In this document: one piece after another, positions 8,005 to 16,196 of the stretch
How positions within the stretch are numbered: the stretch's first letter is position 1
How the letters are laid out: every line of letters starts with the position of its first letter
Assembly (NCBI GenBank): GCA_023664685.1
Contig: JAMPFC010000001.1
Span: forward strand, 60,869 to 107,670
Source: Roseburia sp.
GTDB taxonomy: Bacteria; Bacillota; Clostridia; Lachnospirales; Lachnospiraceae
Direction of reading: 5' to 3'
DNA length: 46,802 bases
Made by a program: the position numbers and the translations under genes
Notes under the pieces: model-generated
What the model saw: the letters and a program-made list of their open reading frames with translations, nothing else
The model's database searches: none
What the model was told of the DNA's origin: nothing

Positions 8005-8719
8005 TCAGGCGATTGAAAAAATCGTACATAAAGAGCGGGAACGTTATGGCATCGGAACTCTTTCCGAAAAGACGCTTCATGCTGTCGTAAAGAATTATAT
8101 GGAACCGGATGAAGATTATCATGAGGTTCCGTTAGAGGGGTATGTGGCGGATATTTTCCGGGATGATGAAGTCGTAGAGATACAGACCGCACATTTTAAT
8201 GTGCTGCGGCGCAAACTGGATAAATTTCTGCCGCTTTATAAGGTGACGATCGTGTATCCGATCCCGGCGACTAAGTGGGTCATATGGGTGGATCCGGAGA
8301 CTGGAGAAGAAGTAAGCAGGAGAAAATCGCCGAAGAAGGGAAGCCAGTATCAGGCATTTCGGGAGTTGTACCGGATCAAAACCTATCTGGGGCATCCAAA
8401 TCTGAATGTGCTGTTTCTTTTTATGGATGTTGAGGAAACAAAGATTCTGGATGGGTGGAGCCGGGACAAAAAGCGTGGGGCGACGAAGTATGACCGTATT
8501 CCGCTTGGACTGGTAGACGAGATGCTTTTTGAGCGGGTCGAGGATTACCGGATGATGATACCGCCGGAGTTGTCGGAATTTACCTCGGGAGAGTATGCAA
8601 AAGCGGCGAAAATACCAGTATCCCAAGCACAGACTGCTTTAAATATTTTTTATTATCTGGAGATCGTGGAACGTGTGGGGAAACGGGGAAATTCATTTAT
8701 TTATGAAGTCCGGGAGTAA
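7976..8719 (+). CDS. Conserved hypothetical protein with PD-(D/E)XK-like core and winged helix
   Basis: A 247-residue protein whose ATG follows CACGGAG and overlaps araD by 29 nt. I know no function for it. Residues ~30-85 show helix, ...EVPLEGYVADIF (D59), then VVEIQ (E68-x-Q70) and a basic helix. This is the spacing and pattern of PD-(D/E)XK nuclease folds with the E-x-Q variant found, for example, in CoiA-like proteins. Residues ~200-247 look like a winged helix (EYAKAAKIPVSQAQTALNIF, then a beta wing). A DNA-acting role is inference. Start at 7985 is a less likely alternative. Confidence 0.7.
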   Translation: MLIMDRMVFDQAIEKIVHKERERYGIGTLSEKTLHAVVKNYMEPDEDYHEVPLEGYVADIFRDDEVVEIQTAHFNVLRRKLDKFLPLYKVTIVYPIPATKWVIWVDPETGEEVSRRKSPKKGSQYQAFRELYRIKTYLGHPNLNVLFLFMDVEETKILDGWSRDKKRGATKYDRIPLGLVDEMLFERVEDYRMMIPPELSEFTSGEYAKAAKIPVSQAQTALNIFYYLEIVERVGKRGNSFIYEVRE

Positions 8720-8736
8720 AAAATAGAAAAAAGGGG

Positions 8737-8765
8737 TTGCATTTTAAAAAGTTTTGTTGTATTAT
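8737..8765 (+). promoter_or_regulatory. Promoter of the metal-efflux operon
   Basis: TTGCAT at 8737-8742, a 17-nt spacer and TATTAT at 8760-8765. The -10 abuts the left arm of the operator palindrome. Confidence 0.75.
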
Positions 8766-8766
8766 A

Positions 8767-8804
8767 TTCATGAACATATGAATAGTTGTTCATATGTTCA
8801 TGAA
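8767..8804 (+). promoter_or_regulatory. Perfect 16-bp inverted repeat, probable ArsR/CadC-type operator
   Basis: The arm TTCATGAACATATGAA (8767-8782), the spacer TAGTTG and the exact reverse complement TTCATATGTTCATGAA (8789-8804) sit over the transcription start. SmtB/CadC-family operators are 12-2-12 type palindromes containing TGAA...TTCA half-sites in just this position. Repression by the adjacent regulator, relieved by metal, is the natural inference. Confidence 0.8.
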
Positions 8805-8844
8805 AGAAAAATCTGCTGTAAATGCAGGAAAGGAGAAAATATTT

Positions 8845-9204
8845 ATGGAGAAGCAGGAGTCTGAGCGCTGTCAGACAGAGCATCACCATGTGGAGATGGT
8901 CAGTAGATGGAAGGAAGATATGCCGGATGACGATACGCTTTATGATCTGGCAGACCTGTACAAGATATTCGGCGATTCTACCCGCATTAAGATCATGTAT
9001 CTTTTACTCCGGTCGGAGATGTGTGTCTGTGATATTGCAGATGTGCTGAACATGAATCAGTCTGCGATTTCGCATCAGCTCAGGGTATTAAAGCAGAATA
9101 AACTTGTAAAGAATAAAAGAGAAGGAAAATCAGTCATTTATTCACTGGCGGATCAGCATGTAACCTCGATTCTCAGTCAGGGAATGGAACATATATTAGA
9201 GTAA
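8845..9204 (+). CDS. ArsR/SmtB family metal-sensing repressor, CadC-like
   Basis: The ATG at 8845 follows GGAAAGGAG and gives 119 residues. A further in-frame ATG at 8794 lies inside the operator and is unlikely. The winged-helix core carries the metal box MCVCD with C60 and C62. With C9 in the N-terminal arm this resembles the Cd/Pb (alpha3N) site of CadC. The C-terminal helix has D103-x-H105-x10-H116-x2-E119, the exact spacing of the SmtB/CadC Zn (alpha5) site. Both sites therefore look intact, suggesting response to Cd, Pb and Zn. It is the first gene of the operon it probably controls. Confidence 0.9.
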   Translation: MEKQESERCQTEHHHVEMVSRWKEDMPDDDTLYDLADLYKIFGDSTRIKIMYLLLRSEMCVCDIADVLNMNQSAISHQLRVLKQNKLVKNKREGKSVIYSLADQHVTSILSQGMEHILE

Positions 9205-9221
9205 AAAGGAGAGAAGAAAAG

Positions 9222-9440
9222 ATGAAAAAGAAATTTAACATGGTAAATCTGGATTGTGCAAATTGTGCGGCAAAGATGGAGAATGCGATCAATAAGATCG
9301 AGGGTGTGGAGAGTGCAGTCATTAGTTTTATGGCGCAGAAATTGACACTTGTAGCGGATGATGCGCGTTTTGATGAGATCGTGGCAGAGGCGGAGGCTGC
9401 CTGCCGCAAAGTGGACGCAGATTGTTATCTGGAAAAGTGA
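9222..9440 (+). CDS. Heavy-metal-associated (HMA) domain protein
   Basis: A 72-residue stand-alone HMA domain with the metal-binding C12-A-N-C15 loop in NLDCANCAAKME and the usual beta-alpha-beta-beta-alpha-beta length. It lies 17 nt after the repressor and 10 nt before the P-type ATPase, with its own AAAAGGAGAG site. In most CadA/ZntA enzymes this domain is fused to the ATPase N-terminus. Here it is a separate protein, so it may deliver metal in trans or buffer it. Confidence 0.9.
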   Translation: MKKKFNMVNLDCANCAAKMENAINKIEGVESAVISFMAQKLTLVADDARFDEIVAEAEAACRKVDADCYLEK

Positions 9441-9450
9441 GGCGGTACTT

Positions 9451-11385
9451 ATGACGAAGAAACAGAAAAATGCCTTGTGGCGCATCCTTATTTCAGGTGC
9501 TGTTTTTATCCTATTTTTTATCTTGTTTCATACAGGGATCGTCGATACGGAGGCAATGTTTGAAAACGCAGTATATGCAAAAGCATTTGAATTTATCATC
9601 TATTTGATCCCTTATGTCATCATTGGCGGGGATATTGTGAAAAAGGCGGTTGTAAACATCGGTCACGGTCAGGTGTTTGATGAGAATTTTCTCATGTGTA
9701 TCGCTACCTTTGGGGCTTTTGGAACGGGAGAATACGATGAAGCGGTAGCAGTGATGCTCTTTTATCAGGTAGGGGAGCTTTTCCAGAGCTATGCGGTCAA
9801 CCGTTCCAGAAAATCGATCACAGAGCTTATGGATATCTGCCCGGAGTACGCCAATTTAGAAGTCGGAGACAGTGTAGAAAAGACAGATCCGGATGAGGTA
9901 TCGCCCGGCAGTATGATCGTGATCAAGCCGGGGGAGAAAGTTCCTCTTGACGGAGTCATCGTGGAAGGCAGTTCTTTTGTGGATACAAGCGCCCTGACCG
10001 GGGAATCTGTGCCGCGGAAGGTGTGCGAAGGGGAGGAGATCATAAGCGGCTGCGTGAATGGAAGCGGAGTTCTTAGAGTGCGTGTCACAAAAGAATTTGA
10101 TGATTCAACGGTTGCTAAAATACTGGAGCTTGTGGAAAATGCAAGCAGCCGGAAAGCAAAGGTAGAAAATTTCATCACGAAGTTTGCGAAATATTATACA
10201 CCAGTTGTTGTGCTTGCCGCCCTTTTGATCGCACTGATCCCGCCGATTGTTCTTGGCGGCGGGTTTGGAAACTGGATACAGAGAGGATGTATTTTTCTTG
10301 TAATCTCCTGCCCATGTGCGTTGGTGATTTCGGTGCCTCTCAGTTTTTTTGGAGGGATCGGTGCGGCTTCTAAGAAAGGGATTTTAGTGAAAGGGAGCAA
10401 CTATCTTGAGATGGTTTCCCAGATGGATACCGTCGTTTTTGATAAGACAGGAACGCTTACAAAGGGTGAGTTTGAGGTTGCCGAGGTTTTTAATGAAAAT
10501 GGGATGGACGCCCTTTTGCTTGCCGCTCTTTTGGAAAAATATTCCGAGCATCCGATCGCAAAGTCGATTTTGAGTGCCTGTGATAACAGTTCTAAGTTTG
10601 TGAAATCCGCTTCGCCGGAGTATTCCTCGATGGAGGTTTCGGAGGTGGAAGAGATCGCAGGGTATGGAATAAAAGGGACAGCAGCGGGGAAAACAGCATA
10701 CGCAGGAAAGAAAAAACTTCTGACAGAAAATGGAATCGACGTGCCGGAACTGACCGATGCACAGAAGCAGTCGTTCGCGGAGAGTACGGTCGTATATGTT
10801 GGTTATGATGGAAGGTATGCAGGATGTATTTTCATTTCTGACCAGATCAAGCCCGGCGTCGAGGAGGCACTTATTTCCCTGAAAAAAGAGGGAGTGAAGC
10901 GGTTTGTCATGCTGACCGGGGATAAGAAAGAGACCGGAGAGGCGATCGCAGGCAGACTTGGGATCGATGAGGCATATACGGAACTTCTTCCGGAGGATAA
11001 GGTGAGCAAAGTGGAGGAGCTGATCGAAACGACAGAAGAGGGTCGGTATGTGGCATTTGCCGGGGATGGGATCAATGATGCACCGGTGATCACCCGCGCA
11101 GATATCGGAATTGCGATGGGGAGTATGGGGTCGGATGCGGCGATCGAGGCGGCGGACGTTGTCTTGATGGAGGATGATATATCCAGACTTTCGTCGATGA
11201 TCCGTATATCCAGAAAGACGATGAAGATTGTCCGGCAGAATATCGTATTTGCCCTCGGGGTAAAGCTTTTTGTCCTCATTCTTGGCGCCTTTGGTCTTGC
11301 AAATATGTGGGAAGCAGTGTTTGCTGATGTGGGTGTGGCGGTATTGGCGATTTTAAATGCCATGCGGGCAAATAGCTCAAAATAG
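9451..11385 (+). CDS. P1B-type heavy-metal translocating ATPase (Zn/Cd/Pb type)
   Basis: A 644-residue cation exporter beginning at ATG 9451; longer in-frame starts run into the HMA gene. The sequence shows N-terminal membrane helices, the actuator motif TGES, the membrane metal site C287-P-C289 (SCPCALVIS), the phosphorylation site D331-KTGT and the hinge GDGINDAP. CPC together with a CadC-like regulator fits the P1B-2 subgroup (Zn2+, Cd2+, Pb2+). It has no N-terminal HMA domain, which is encoded by the preceding gene. No terminator is obvious before metY. Confidence 0.93.
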   Translation: MTKKQKNALWRILISGAVFILFFILFHTGIVDTEAMFENAVYAKAFEFIIYLIPYVIIGGDIVKKAVVNIGHGQVFDENFLMCIATFGAFGTGEYDEAVAVMLFYQVGELFQSYAVNRSRKSITELMDICPEYANLEVGDSVEKTDPDEVSPGSMIVIKPGEKVPLDGVIVEGSSFVDTSALTGESVPRKVCEGEEIISGCVNGSGVLRVRVTKEFDDSTVAKILELVENASSRKAKVENFITKFAKYYTPVVVLAALLIALIPPIVLGGGFGNWIQRGCIFLVISCPCALVISVPLSFFGGIGAASKKGILVKGSNYLEMVSQMDTVVFDKTGTLTKGEFEVAEVFNENGMDALLLAALLEKYSEHPIAKSILSACDNSSKFVKSASPEYSSMEVSEVEEIAGYGIKGTAAGKTAYAGKKKLLTENGIDVPELTDAQKQSFAESTVVYVGYDGRYAGCIFISDQIKPGVEEALISLKKEGVKRFVMLTGDKKETGEAIAGRLGIDEAYTELLPEDKVSKVEELIETTEEGRYVAFAGDGINDAPVITRADIGIAMGSMGSDAAIEAADVVLMEDDISRLSSMIRISRKTMKIVRQNIVFALGVKLFVLILGAFGLANMWEAVFADVGVAVLAILNAMRANSSK

Positions 11386-11396
11386 AAATTCTTCTA

Positions 11397-11425
11397 TTGT
11401 AAGCACCGAACATAAATGGTATACT
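11397..11425 (+). promoter_or_regulatory. Promoter of metY
   Basis: TTGTAA at 11397-11402, a 17-nt spacer and TATACT at 11420-11425. The leader is only about 50 nt and contains no room for a SAM riboswitch or T-box. Confidence 0.6.
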
Positions 11426-11483
11426 GAACGAAAGAAAAGATAACGTAAACTGTGCTTTACAAAACAAGATCAGGAGGATTTCG

Positions 11484-12761
11484 ATGGAGAGAGAGACAAA
11501 ATGTATTCAGGCAGGATATGAGCCGAAAAACGGAGAGTCGCGTATGATTCCGATCATACAGAGTACGACTTTTAAATATGATACCAGTGAGGATATGGGA
11601 AAATTATTCGATCTGGAGGCGAGTGGTTATTTTTACACAAGGCTGCAAAATCCAACCAATGATTATGTGGCGGCGAAGATTTGTGCATTAGAGGGCGGGA
11701 CAGCGGCGATGCTTACGTCCTCCGGACAGGCGGCTTCTTTTTATTCGGTATTTAACATATGCAGTGCAGGAGACCATGTCGTTTCGTCCTCTACGATCTA
11801 TGGCGGAACTTACAATTTATTTGCGGTGACGATGAAACGGATGGGGATTGAATTTACGTTTGTGGATCCGGACTGTTCGGAAGAGGAGTTAGAGGCGGCG
11901 TTCCAGCCGAATACGAAAGCAGTATTTGGGGAGACGATCGCAAATCCGGCGCTTATTGTATTTGACATCGAGCGTTTTGCGAAAGCGGCACATGACCACG
12001 GAGTTCCTCTTATCGTGGACAATACCTTTGCGACGCCGATCAACTGCCGCCCGTTTGAATGGGGAGCGGATATCGTGATCCACTCTACCACCAAATATCT
12101 CGATGGACATGATGCGACCGTTGGAGGCTGTATTGTGGATTCAGGAAAATTTGACTGGTTTGCCCATGCCGATAAGTTTCCGGGACTTACGACGCCGGAT
12201 GAATCCTACCACGGAATCACATATGCAGAAAAATTCGGGCTTGAGGGGGCGTTTATCACGAAAGCGACAGCTCAGCTTATGAGGGATCTCGGTTCGATCC
12301 AAGCGCCGATGAATGCATATCTTTTGAATCTTGGCCTTGAATCCCTGCATGTGCGCATGCCGAGACATTGCGAGAATGCCCAGAAAGTAGCTGAATTTTT
12401 GGAGCGGCATGAACTCGTTGAATGGGTGAATTATCCGGGGCTTCCCGGGAATAAATATTATGAGCGGGCGAGAAAATACATGCCGGATGGAACGTGCGGT
12501 GTTGTGTCGTTTGGTGTAAAGGGCGGCAGAAGTGCCGCAGAGAAATTTATGGCAAAATTAAAGATCGCCATGATCGCAACGCATGTGGCGGACGCTCATA
12601 CATGCGTGCTTCATCCCGCATCTGCAACACACCGGCAGATGAACGATGAGGAGCTGGTCGCAGCAGGCGTCGGGCCGGATCTCGTGCGGTTATCGGTGGG
12701 GATTGAAAATGTAAATGATATCATCAACGATCTCTCGCAGGCATTGGAGGCATGCCGCTGA
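11484..12761 (+). CDS. metY: O-acetylhomoserine aminocarboxypropyltransferase (Cys/Met PLP family)
   Basis: A 425-residue member of the Cys/Met metabolism PLP family, with CAGGAGG before the ATG. The Schiff-base lysine is K204 in HSTTKYLDGH. The cofactor-binding VDNTFATP and the family start IQSTTFKY...FYTRLQNPT are present. Length and the phrase ETIANP are closer to O-acetylhomoserine sulfhydrylase than to MetB or MetC. It would make homocysteine or methionine precursors from O-acetylhomoserine and sulfide, complementing cysK upstream. Methionine gamma-lyase is the main alternative. Confidence 0.85.
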   Translation: MERETKCIQAGYEPKNGESRMIPIIQSTTFKYDTSEDMGKLFDLEASGYFYTRLQNPTNDYVAAKICALEGGTAAMLTSSGQAASFYSVFNICSAGDHVVSSSTIYGGTYNLFAVTMKRMGIEFTFVDPDCSEEELEAAFQPNTKAVFGETIANPALIVFDIERFAKAAHDHGVPLIVDNTFATPINCRPFEWGADIVIHSTTKYLDGHDATVGGCIVDSGKFDWFAHADKFPGLTTPDESYHGITYAEKFGLEGAFITKATAQLMRDLGSIQAPMNAYLLNLGLESLHVRMPRHCENAQKVAEFLERHELVEWVNYPGLPGNKYYERARKYMPDGTCGVVSFGVKGGRSAAEKFMAKLKIAMIATHVADAHTCVLHPASATHRQMNDEELVAAGVGPDLVRLSVGIENVNDIINDLSQALEACR

Positions 12762-12795
12762 TCGGAGTTGCTCTGTTGCGGGGTATTTGATTTTT

Positions 12796-12833
12796 AAAGG
12801 ACAGGTGAAAAAAATTTTGCCTGTTCTTTTTTT
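12796..12833 (+). terminator. Intrinsic terminator of metY
   Basis: A 10-bp stem AAAGGACAGG / CCTGTTCTTT with one G-T(U) pair is followed directly by a run of T. It lies 35 nt after the metY stop. Confidence 0.85.
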
Positions 12834-12952
12834 GTATTTATTTCTATATTTTAGTGCGAAAGGGGCAGAGTTTATTGGGGATTGTGGAGAAAAGGAATGT
12901 GTATTACTACACTTATTAGTTTCTTTTTTGAAAAATAATTTAAAAAAAGTGC

Positions 12953-12981
12953 TTGCATTTTCCGATAAAGGGGGATATAAT
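12953..12981 (+). promoter_or_regulatory. Strong promoter of the structured leader and surface-protein gene
   Basis: TTGCAT at 12953-12958, a 17-nt spacer and TATAAT at 12976-12981. The predicted start is near 12988, some 200 nt upstream of the next ATG. Confidence 0.8.
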
Positions 12982-12987
12982 GACAAG

Positions 12988-13190
12988 CAATCCCGGTGTC
13001 AGGGATTCTAGCATTCAATGATGGGCGTTTCGCCCGGAGAACTCAGCAGCTTAGAAAAAAGATCGTCGTTTGACTGTATGGTCGAACAAAAGGAAACTGA
13101 AAAAACAGTGAAGTAGTTCACAAAAACCGTGCCTGTGCGCTGCGGGGATCGGTTTATTATTGCATAAGCAGCGCAGGAATGGAGAGTTAT
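12988..13190 (+). ncRNA. Long structured 5' leader, possible riboswitch of unknown class
   Basis: The leader contains hairpins AATCCC/GGGATT (12989-13007), GGGCG-TTT-CGCCC (near 13022-13034) enclosed by CTAGC/GCTTAG, and GTTTGAC/GTCGAAC (near 13068-13088), separated by A-rich joints. Near the start codon, CCTGTGCGCTGC (13132-13143) can pair with GCAGCGCAGG (13168-13177). That stem runs into the ribosome binding region and competes with a second pairing, AAACCG/CGGTTT. This two-state layout beside the start codon is typical of a regulatory leader. It does not match the conserved cores of the classes I know. From 12834 to 12952 I see only AT-rich sequence. Confidence 0.55.
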
Positions 13191-15707
13191 ATGAAAAAAA
13201 GATCAATATGTTACCGTTGTTGGGCAATTCTGCTCATATGTTTTATTTTGTGCGGCTGTTTTGGCGAGGGTGTCTCGGTCTTGGCAGCGGCAGTTGTTGC
13301 GAAAGGAGAAGCCGGAGGAATCGTCTGGGAACTAGATACAGATGGTGTATTGTCCTTTGATGGCACAGGAGAACTTGCGGGGTATGGATCAGCGGATACA
13401 GTTCCGTGGCATGCGTACCGTGGACAGGTAAAAAAAGTTGTGTTCCACATGGGAAGTGTTTCGGGAGGAGATATCAGCTATTATTTTTCGGGGTGTCAAA
13501 ACCTCCAGTCGGTTAATAATATACCCGAGGGTGTACAGAAAATGGACGAGGCGTTTCTGGGGTGTGAAAATCTTACGTCGGTCGGAAGCATTCCGGAGAC
13601 GATGCAGTCATTATGCAGAGGGTTTAAAGATTGTATCTGTTTGAATCAGGAAATCCGTATCCCCGGACAGGCGGTAGAGGTAAAGGGAGCCTTTGATGGG
13701 TGTCAGGCGCTTACGTATACGCCAGTCATAGAAGGGGAGCAGATTACGGATATGAGTGAGATGTTCCGTGGGACAGCGATTTCTGCTGTGCCTTACATAC
13801 CGGAGGCGGTGAAAGATCTCTCTTATACATTTGCGAATTGTAAGTCACTCCGCAGTGCGCCTAAATTACCGCGTTCGCTTGAAAATATGGATCATACGTT
13901 TTATGCCTGCAGCCGGATGACGACAGCGTCGGATGTACCTGCCAATGTAAAAACGATGTCGTATTGCTATTATGGATGCGTGGTTCTTGCGGCGGCGCCG
14001 GTGATTACGTCCAATGTGCTTGAAAATATGGAATATGCTTTTTATAACTGCCGGAGTATGCAGACGTCTCCGCGGGCGCCGGAAAGTGTCCGGAACATGT
14101 CGTATACGTTTTATAACTGTGGCAATATGCAGAGTGCGCCGGATGTCGGCCCTAATGTGAAAAAAATGTCCGGCTGCTTTGCAAAATGCGGGCAAGTGTC
14201 CGGGACGATGACTGTGTATGCAGTGATTCAGGACAAAGCTGATTATGATAAGTTTGCGGGGGATACCGCGAAGTATGCGCCATACGATAATCCCAATTTT
14301 CTCGGCGGAGATGGAAGCGGATTAAAGGTAAATTACATCAATAATAACAAATCCCAGATTTTGAACTATCTCGCAGAGGGGTGGAATAACGGGGCACTCC
14401 GGAATGATAAATCGATCGGGAGTCTGCGTCTTGGAATTATGGGAAGCCAGAATGTTGCGTCCTGCGAGATCACGAAGCCAGAGACAGTCGTGTATAACGG
14501 TTCTGCTTTTACGCCGGAGCCGGAGGTGTATTATGCCGGTATCCGTTTGAAGAAAGAGGAAGATTATACATTGACTTACCAGAATAACAAAAATGCGGGA
14601 ACAGCGACCGTAAGTATTTTGGGACAAGGGGAGTATGATGGAAATACAAGCGTGCGTTTTGTGATACAGAAGGCACCGCTTAAGTCAGTGAAGGCATATG
14701 AGTATTCCGGAATTTATGATGGGAAAGCGCATGCTGTCACTGTGGTTTGCGATGAAGGAGCCACGATCGAGTACGGCGTGCAGGAGGGACAGTATACGTT
14801 AGAGGAGAGTCCTGAGTATGTACTGCCGGGAATTTATACGGTATATTTCAGGGTGAAAAAGGCGAATTATGAGACCTATACCGGAAGCACTGCAGTTACG
14901 ATCGAGAGCGCAAAGCTGAATGTCGATTCAGCCGGATTTTCCGGGGAGTATGATGGTAATCCTCATAGTATCCGTGTGTCGGCAGACGAGGGGGCAGTCA
15001 TACGATATGGCACGTCGCCGGGTAAGTATGATATGACGACTCCGCCGGCTTATATAAATGCCGGAACGTACACGGTGTATTACGAGGTGACAAAAACCGG
15101 ATATGCCACATTCACAGGGAAGCGACTGGTGATCATACAGAAAAAAGAGACGGAAGCGGATGATGTGAAAACAGATGATACGAAAACCGAAAAACCAGAA
15201 AAGGGTCAGGAAGATAAACGAGGAGATGAGAACAATCTTCTGGGGAGCTTAGGTGATGAAATAACGTTAGAAGACCTGCTGTCAAGTGGAGAACTGCTGT
15301 CAAATGAAGAATTGTTATCAGGTGATGTTCAGGAAAATACGATCGCATCTTTTATAAAAAATTTGGATGAACGTAAGAGTCTCAATACGATCAAGGGAAA
15401 GACGCCGCAGCGTCCCGGAAAAGTAAAGATAAAAAAATTGCGCCTTGCCAAAGGGAATATAAAAGTGGTATGGAAAAAGGCAAAGAGCGCAATGGGATAT
15501 CAAGTTGTATGCTCACGGAAAAAATCCGGAACAGGGAGTACGAAACAAAAGTATACCAAAAAGAAACAAATCGGAATCCGTTGGAAAAAGCAGGGCAAAT
15601 GTTATGTAAAGGTCAGGGCATACACGGTGTATAAAGGCAGAAAAGTGTACGGTGCATGGAGCAGGGTACACAAACTGAATACGTCTTCCCCAAAAGCCCG
15701 AAAGTAA
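13191..15707 (+). CDS. Secreted leucine-rich-repeat surface protein with Ig-like and Fn3-like domains
   Basis: Start at ATG 13191 behind AGGAATGGAGAG gives 838 residues; ATG 13179 is an alternative. A signal peptide covers about 1-32 (hydrophobic AILLICFILCGCF). Then come eleven BspA/DUF285-type repeats of about 23 residues, each of the form xFxxCxxLxSxPxxPxxVxxM, about residues 100-350. Three Ig/MBG-like domains follow (YNGS, YDGKAH and YDGNPH openings), then an acidic Lys/Asp/Glu linker with ELLS repeats. The protein ends in an Fn3-like Lys-rich domain. There is no LPXTG or transmembrane tail, so it is secreted or held by other means. The role may be adhesion. Expression is probably set by the leader upstream. 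Confidence 0.85.
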   Translation: MKKRSICYRCWAILLICFILCGCFGEGVSVLAAAVVAKGEAGGIVWELDTDGVLSFDGTGELAGYGSADTVPWHAYRGQVKKVVFHMGSVSGGDISYYFSGCQNLQSVNNIPEGVQKMDEAFLGCENLTSVGSIPETMQSLCRGFKDCICLNQEIRIPGQAVEVKGAFDGCQALTYTPVIEGEQITDMSEMFRGTAISAVPYIPEAVKDLSYTFANCKSLRSAPKLPRSLENMDHTFYACSRMTTASDVPANVKTMSYCYYGCVVLAAAPVITSNVLENMEYAFYNCRSMQTSPRAPESVRNMSYTFYNCGNMQSAPDVGPNVKKMSGCFAKCGQVSGTMTVYAVIQDKADYDKFAGDTAKYAPYDNPNFLGGDGSGLKVNYINNNKSQILNYLAEGWNNGALRNDKSIGSLRLGIMGSQNVASCEITKPETVVYNGSAFTPEPEVYYAGIRLKKEEDYTLTYQNNKNAGTATVSILGQGEYDGNTSVRFVIQKAPLKSVKAYEYSGIYDGKAHAVTVVCDEGATIEYGVQEGQYTLEESPEYVLPGIYTVYFRVKKANYETYTGSTAVTIESAKLNVDSAGFSGEYDGNPHSIRVSADEGAVIRYGTSPGKYDMTTPPAYINAGTYTVYYEVTKTGYATFTGKRLVIIQKKETEADDVKTDDTKTEKPEKGQEDKRGDENNLLGSLGDEITLEDLLSSGELLSNEELLSGDVQENTIASFIKNLDERKSLNTIKGKTPQRPGKVKIKKLRLAKGNIKVVWKKAKSAMGYQVVCSRKKSGTGSTKQKYTKKKQIGIRWKKQGKCYVKVRAYTVYKGRKVYGAWSRVHKLNTSSPKARK

Positions 15708-16127
15708 TCATTCCATGTCGATAAAACGCATTTTATTGCTTGATTTCTTTGGAATTTCACCGATATAGGCACCTTCAATATTTTTTGAATGGACACATTT
15801 TTCGCAGTAATTGCCATAGCGGATCGCTACGCCGCAGCTTTTGCAATGGATGAATACCTCTGAATTTTCAGGGATCTCAACTCGTCCAAGACGCAAAAAT
15901 TCACCAATTTTTGCTTTGCGGACTCCTGTTTTGGCAGATAGTTCGATTGCATTTGTGGGTCCATTTTCGTTGATATAGGCTTTGATCTTCCCAAAATCAT
16001 CGAGTTCTTCCGCACCGCATTTGTCACATACATATTTTCCGGCATATTTGTAGGTCATCGGAATTTTGCAGTTTGGACACTTGATTATGTCATCTGCTAA
16101 TATTGTTGATCGATTCATCTCGGCCAT
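15708..16127 (-). CDS. Double zinc-ribbon protein with central winged-helix-like segment
   Basis: A 139-residue protein. The N-terminal zinc ribbon uses C17/C20/C34/C37 (CPNC, CDKC) and the C-terminal ribbon C95/C98/C108/C111 (CKSC, CEKC). Between them, about 45-90, lies a helix-turn-helix-like segment (KAKIGEFLRLGRVEIPE). The layout recalls the YvyF/TIGR03826 flagellar-region proteins, although no flagellar genes are near. A regulatory nucleic-acid or protein-binding role is inference. Its stop codon directly abuts the stop of the convergent surface-protein gene, with no bases between. AGGTGGTGG precedes the start. Confidence 0.75.
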   Translation of the reverse strand: MAEMNRSTILADDIIKCPNCKIPMTYKYAGKYVCDKCGAEELDDFGKIKAYINENGPTNAIELSAKTGVRKAKIGEFLRLGRVEIPENSEVFIHCKSCGVAIRYGNYCEKCVHSKNIEGAYIGEIPKKSSNKMRFIDME

Positions 16128-16159
16128 CGTACCACCACCTAATAAAATTGTTTAATAAA

Positions 16160-16188
16160 ATTTTACTAAAATGTGAGCCAAATTGCAA
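16160..16188 (-). promoter_or_regulatory. Promoter of the zinc-ribbon gene
   Basis: Read on the minus strand: TTGCAA (16188-16183), a 17-nt spacer and TAAAAT (16165-16160). It gives this gene its own promoter in addition to possible readthrough from upstream. Confidence 0.6.
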
Positions 16189-16196
16189 TACAAATG

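Noticed and set aside
9358..9450. Longer start for the P-type ATPase
   Set aside because: It would lie within the HMA gene in another frame and has no ribosome binding site; ATG 9451 is well placed.
11426..11483. SAM riboswitch or T-box before metY
   Set aside because: The predicted leader is only about 50 nt, too short for either element.
12988..13190. c-di-GMP or SAM riboswitch in the surface-protein leader
   Set aside because: The conserved cores (such as the GCAAACC-containing c-di-GMP-I segment or the SAM-I kink-turn) are absent on the correct strand. A short resemblance (CGCACAGGCACGG) exists only on the reverse strand.
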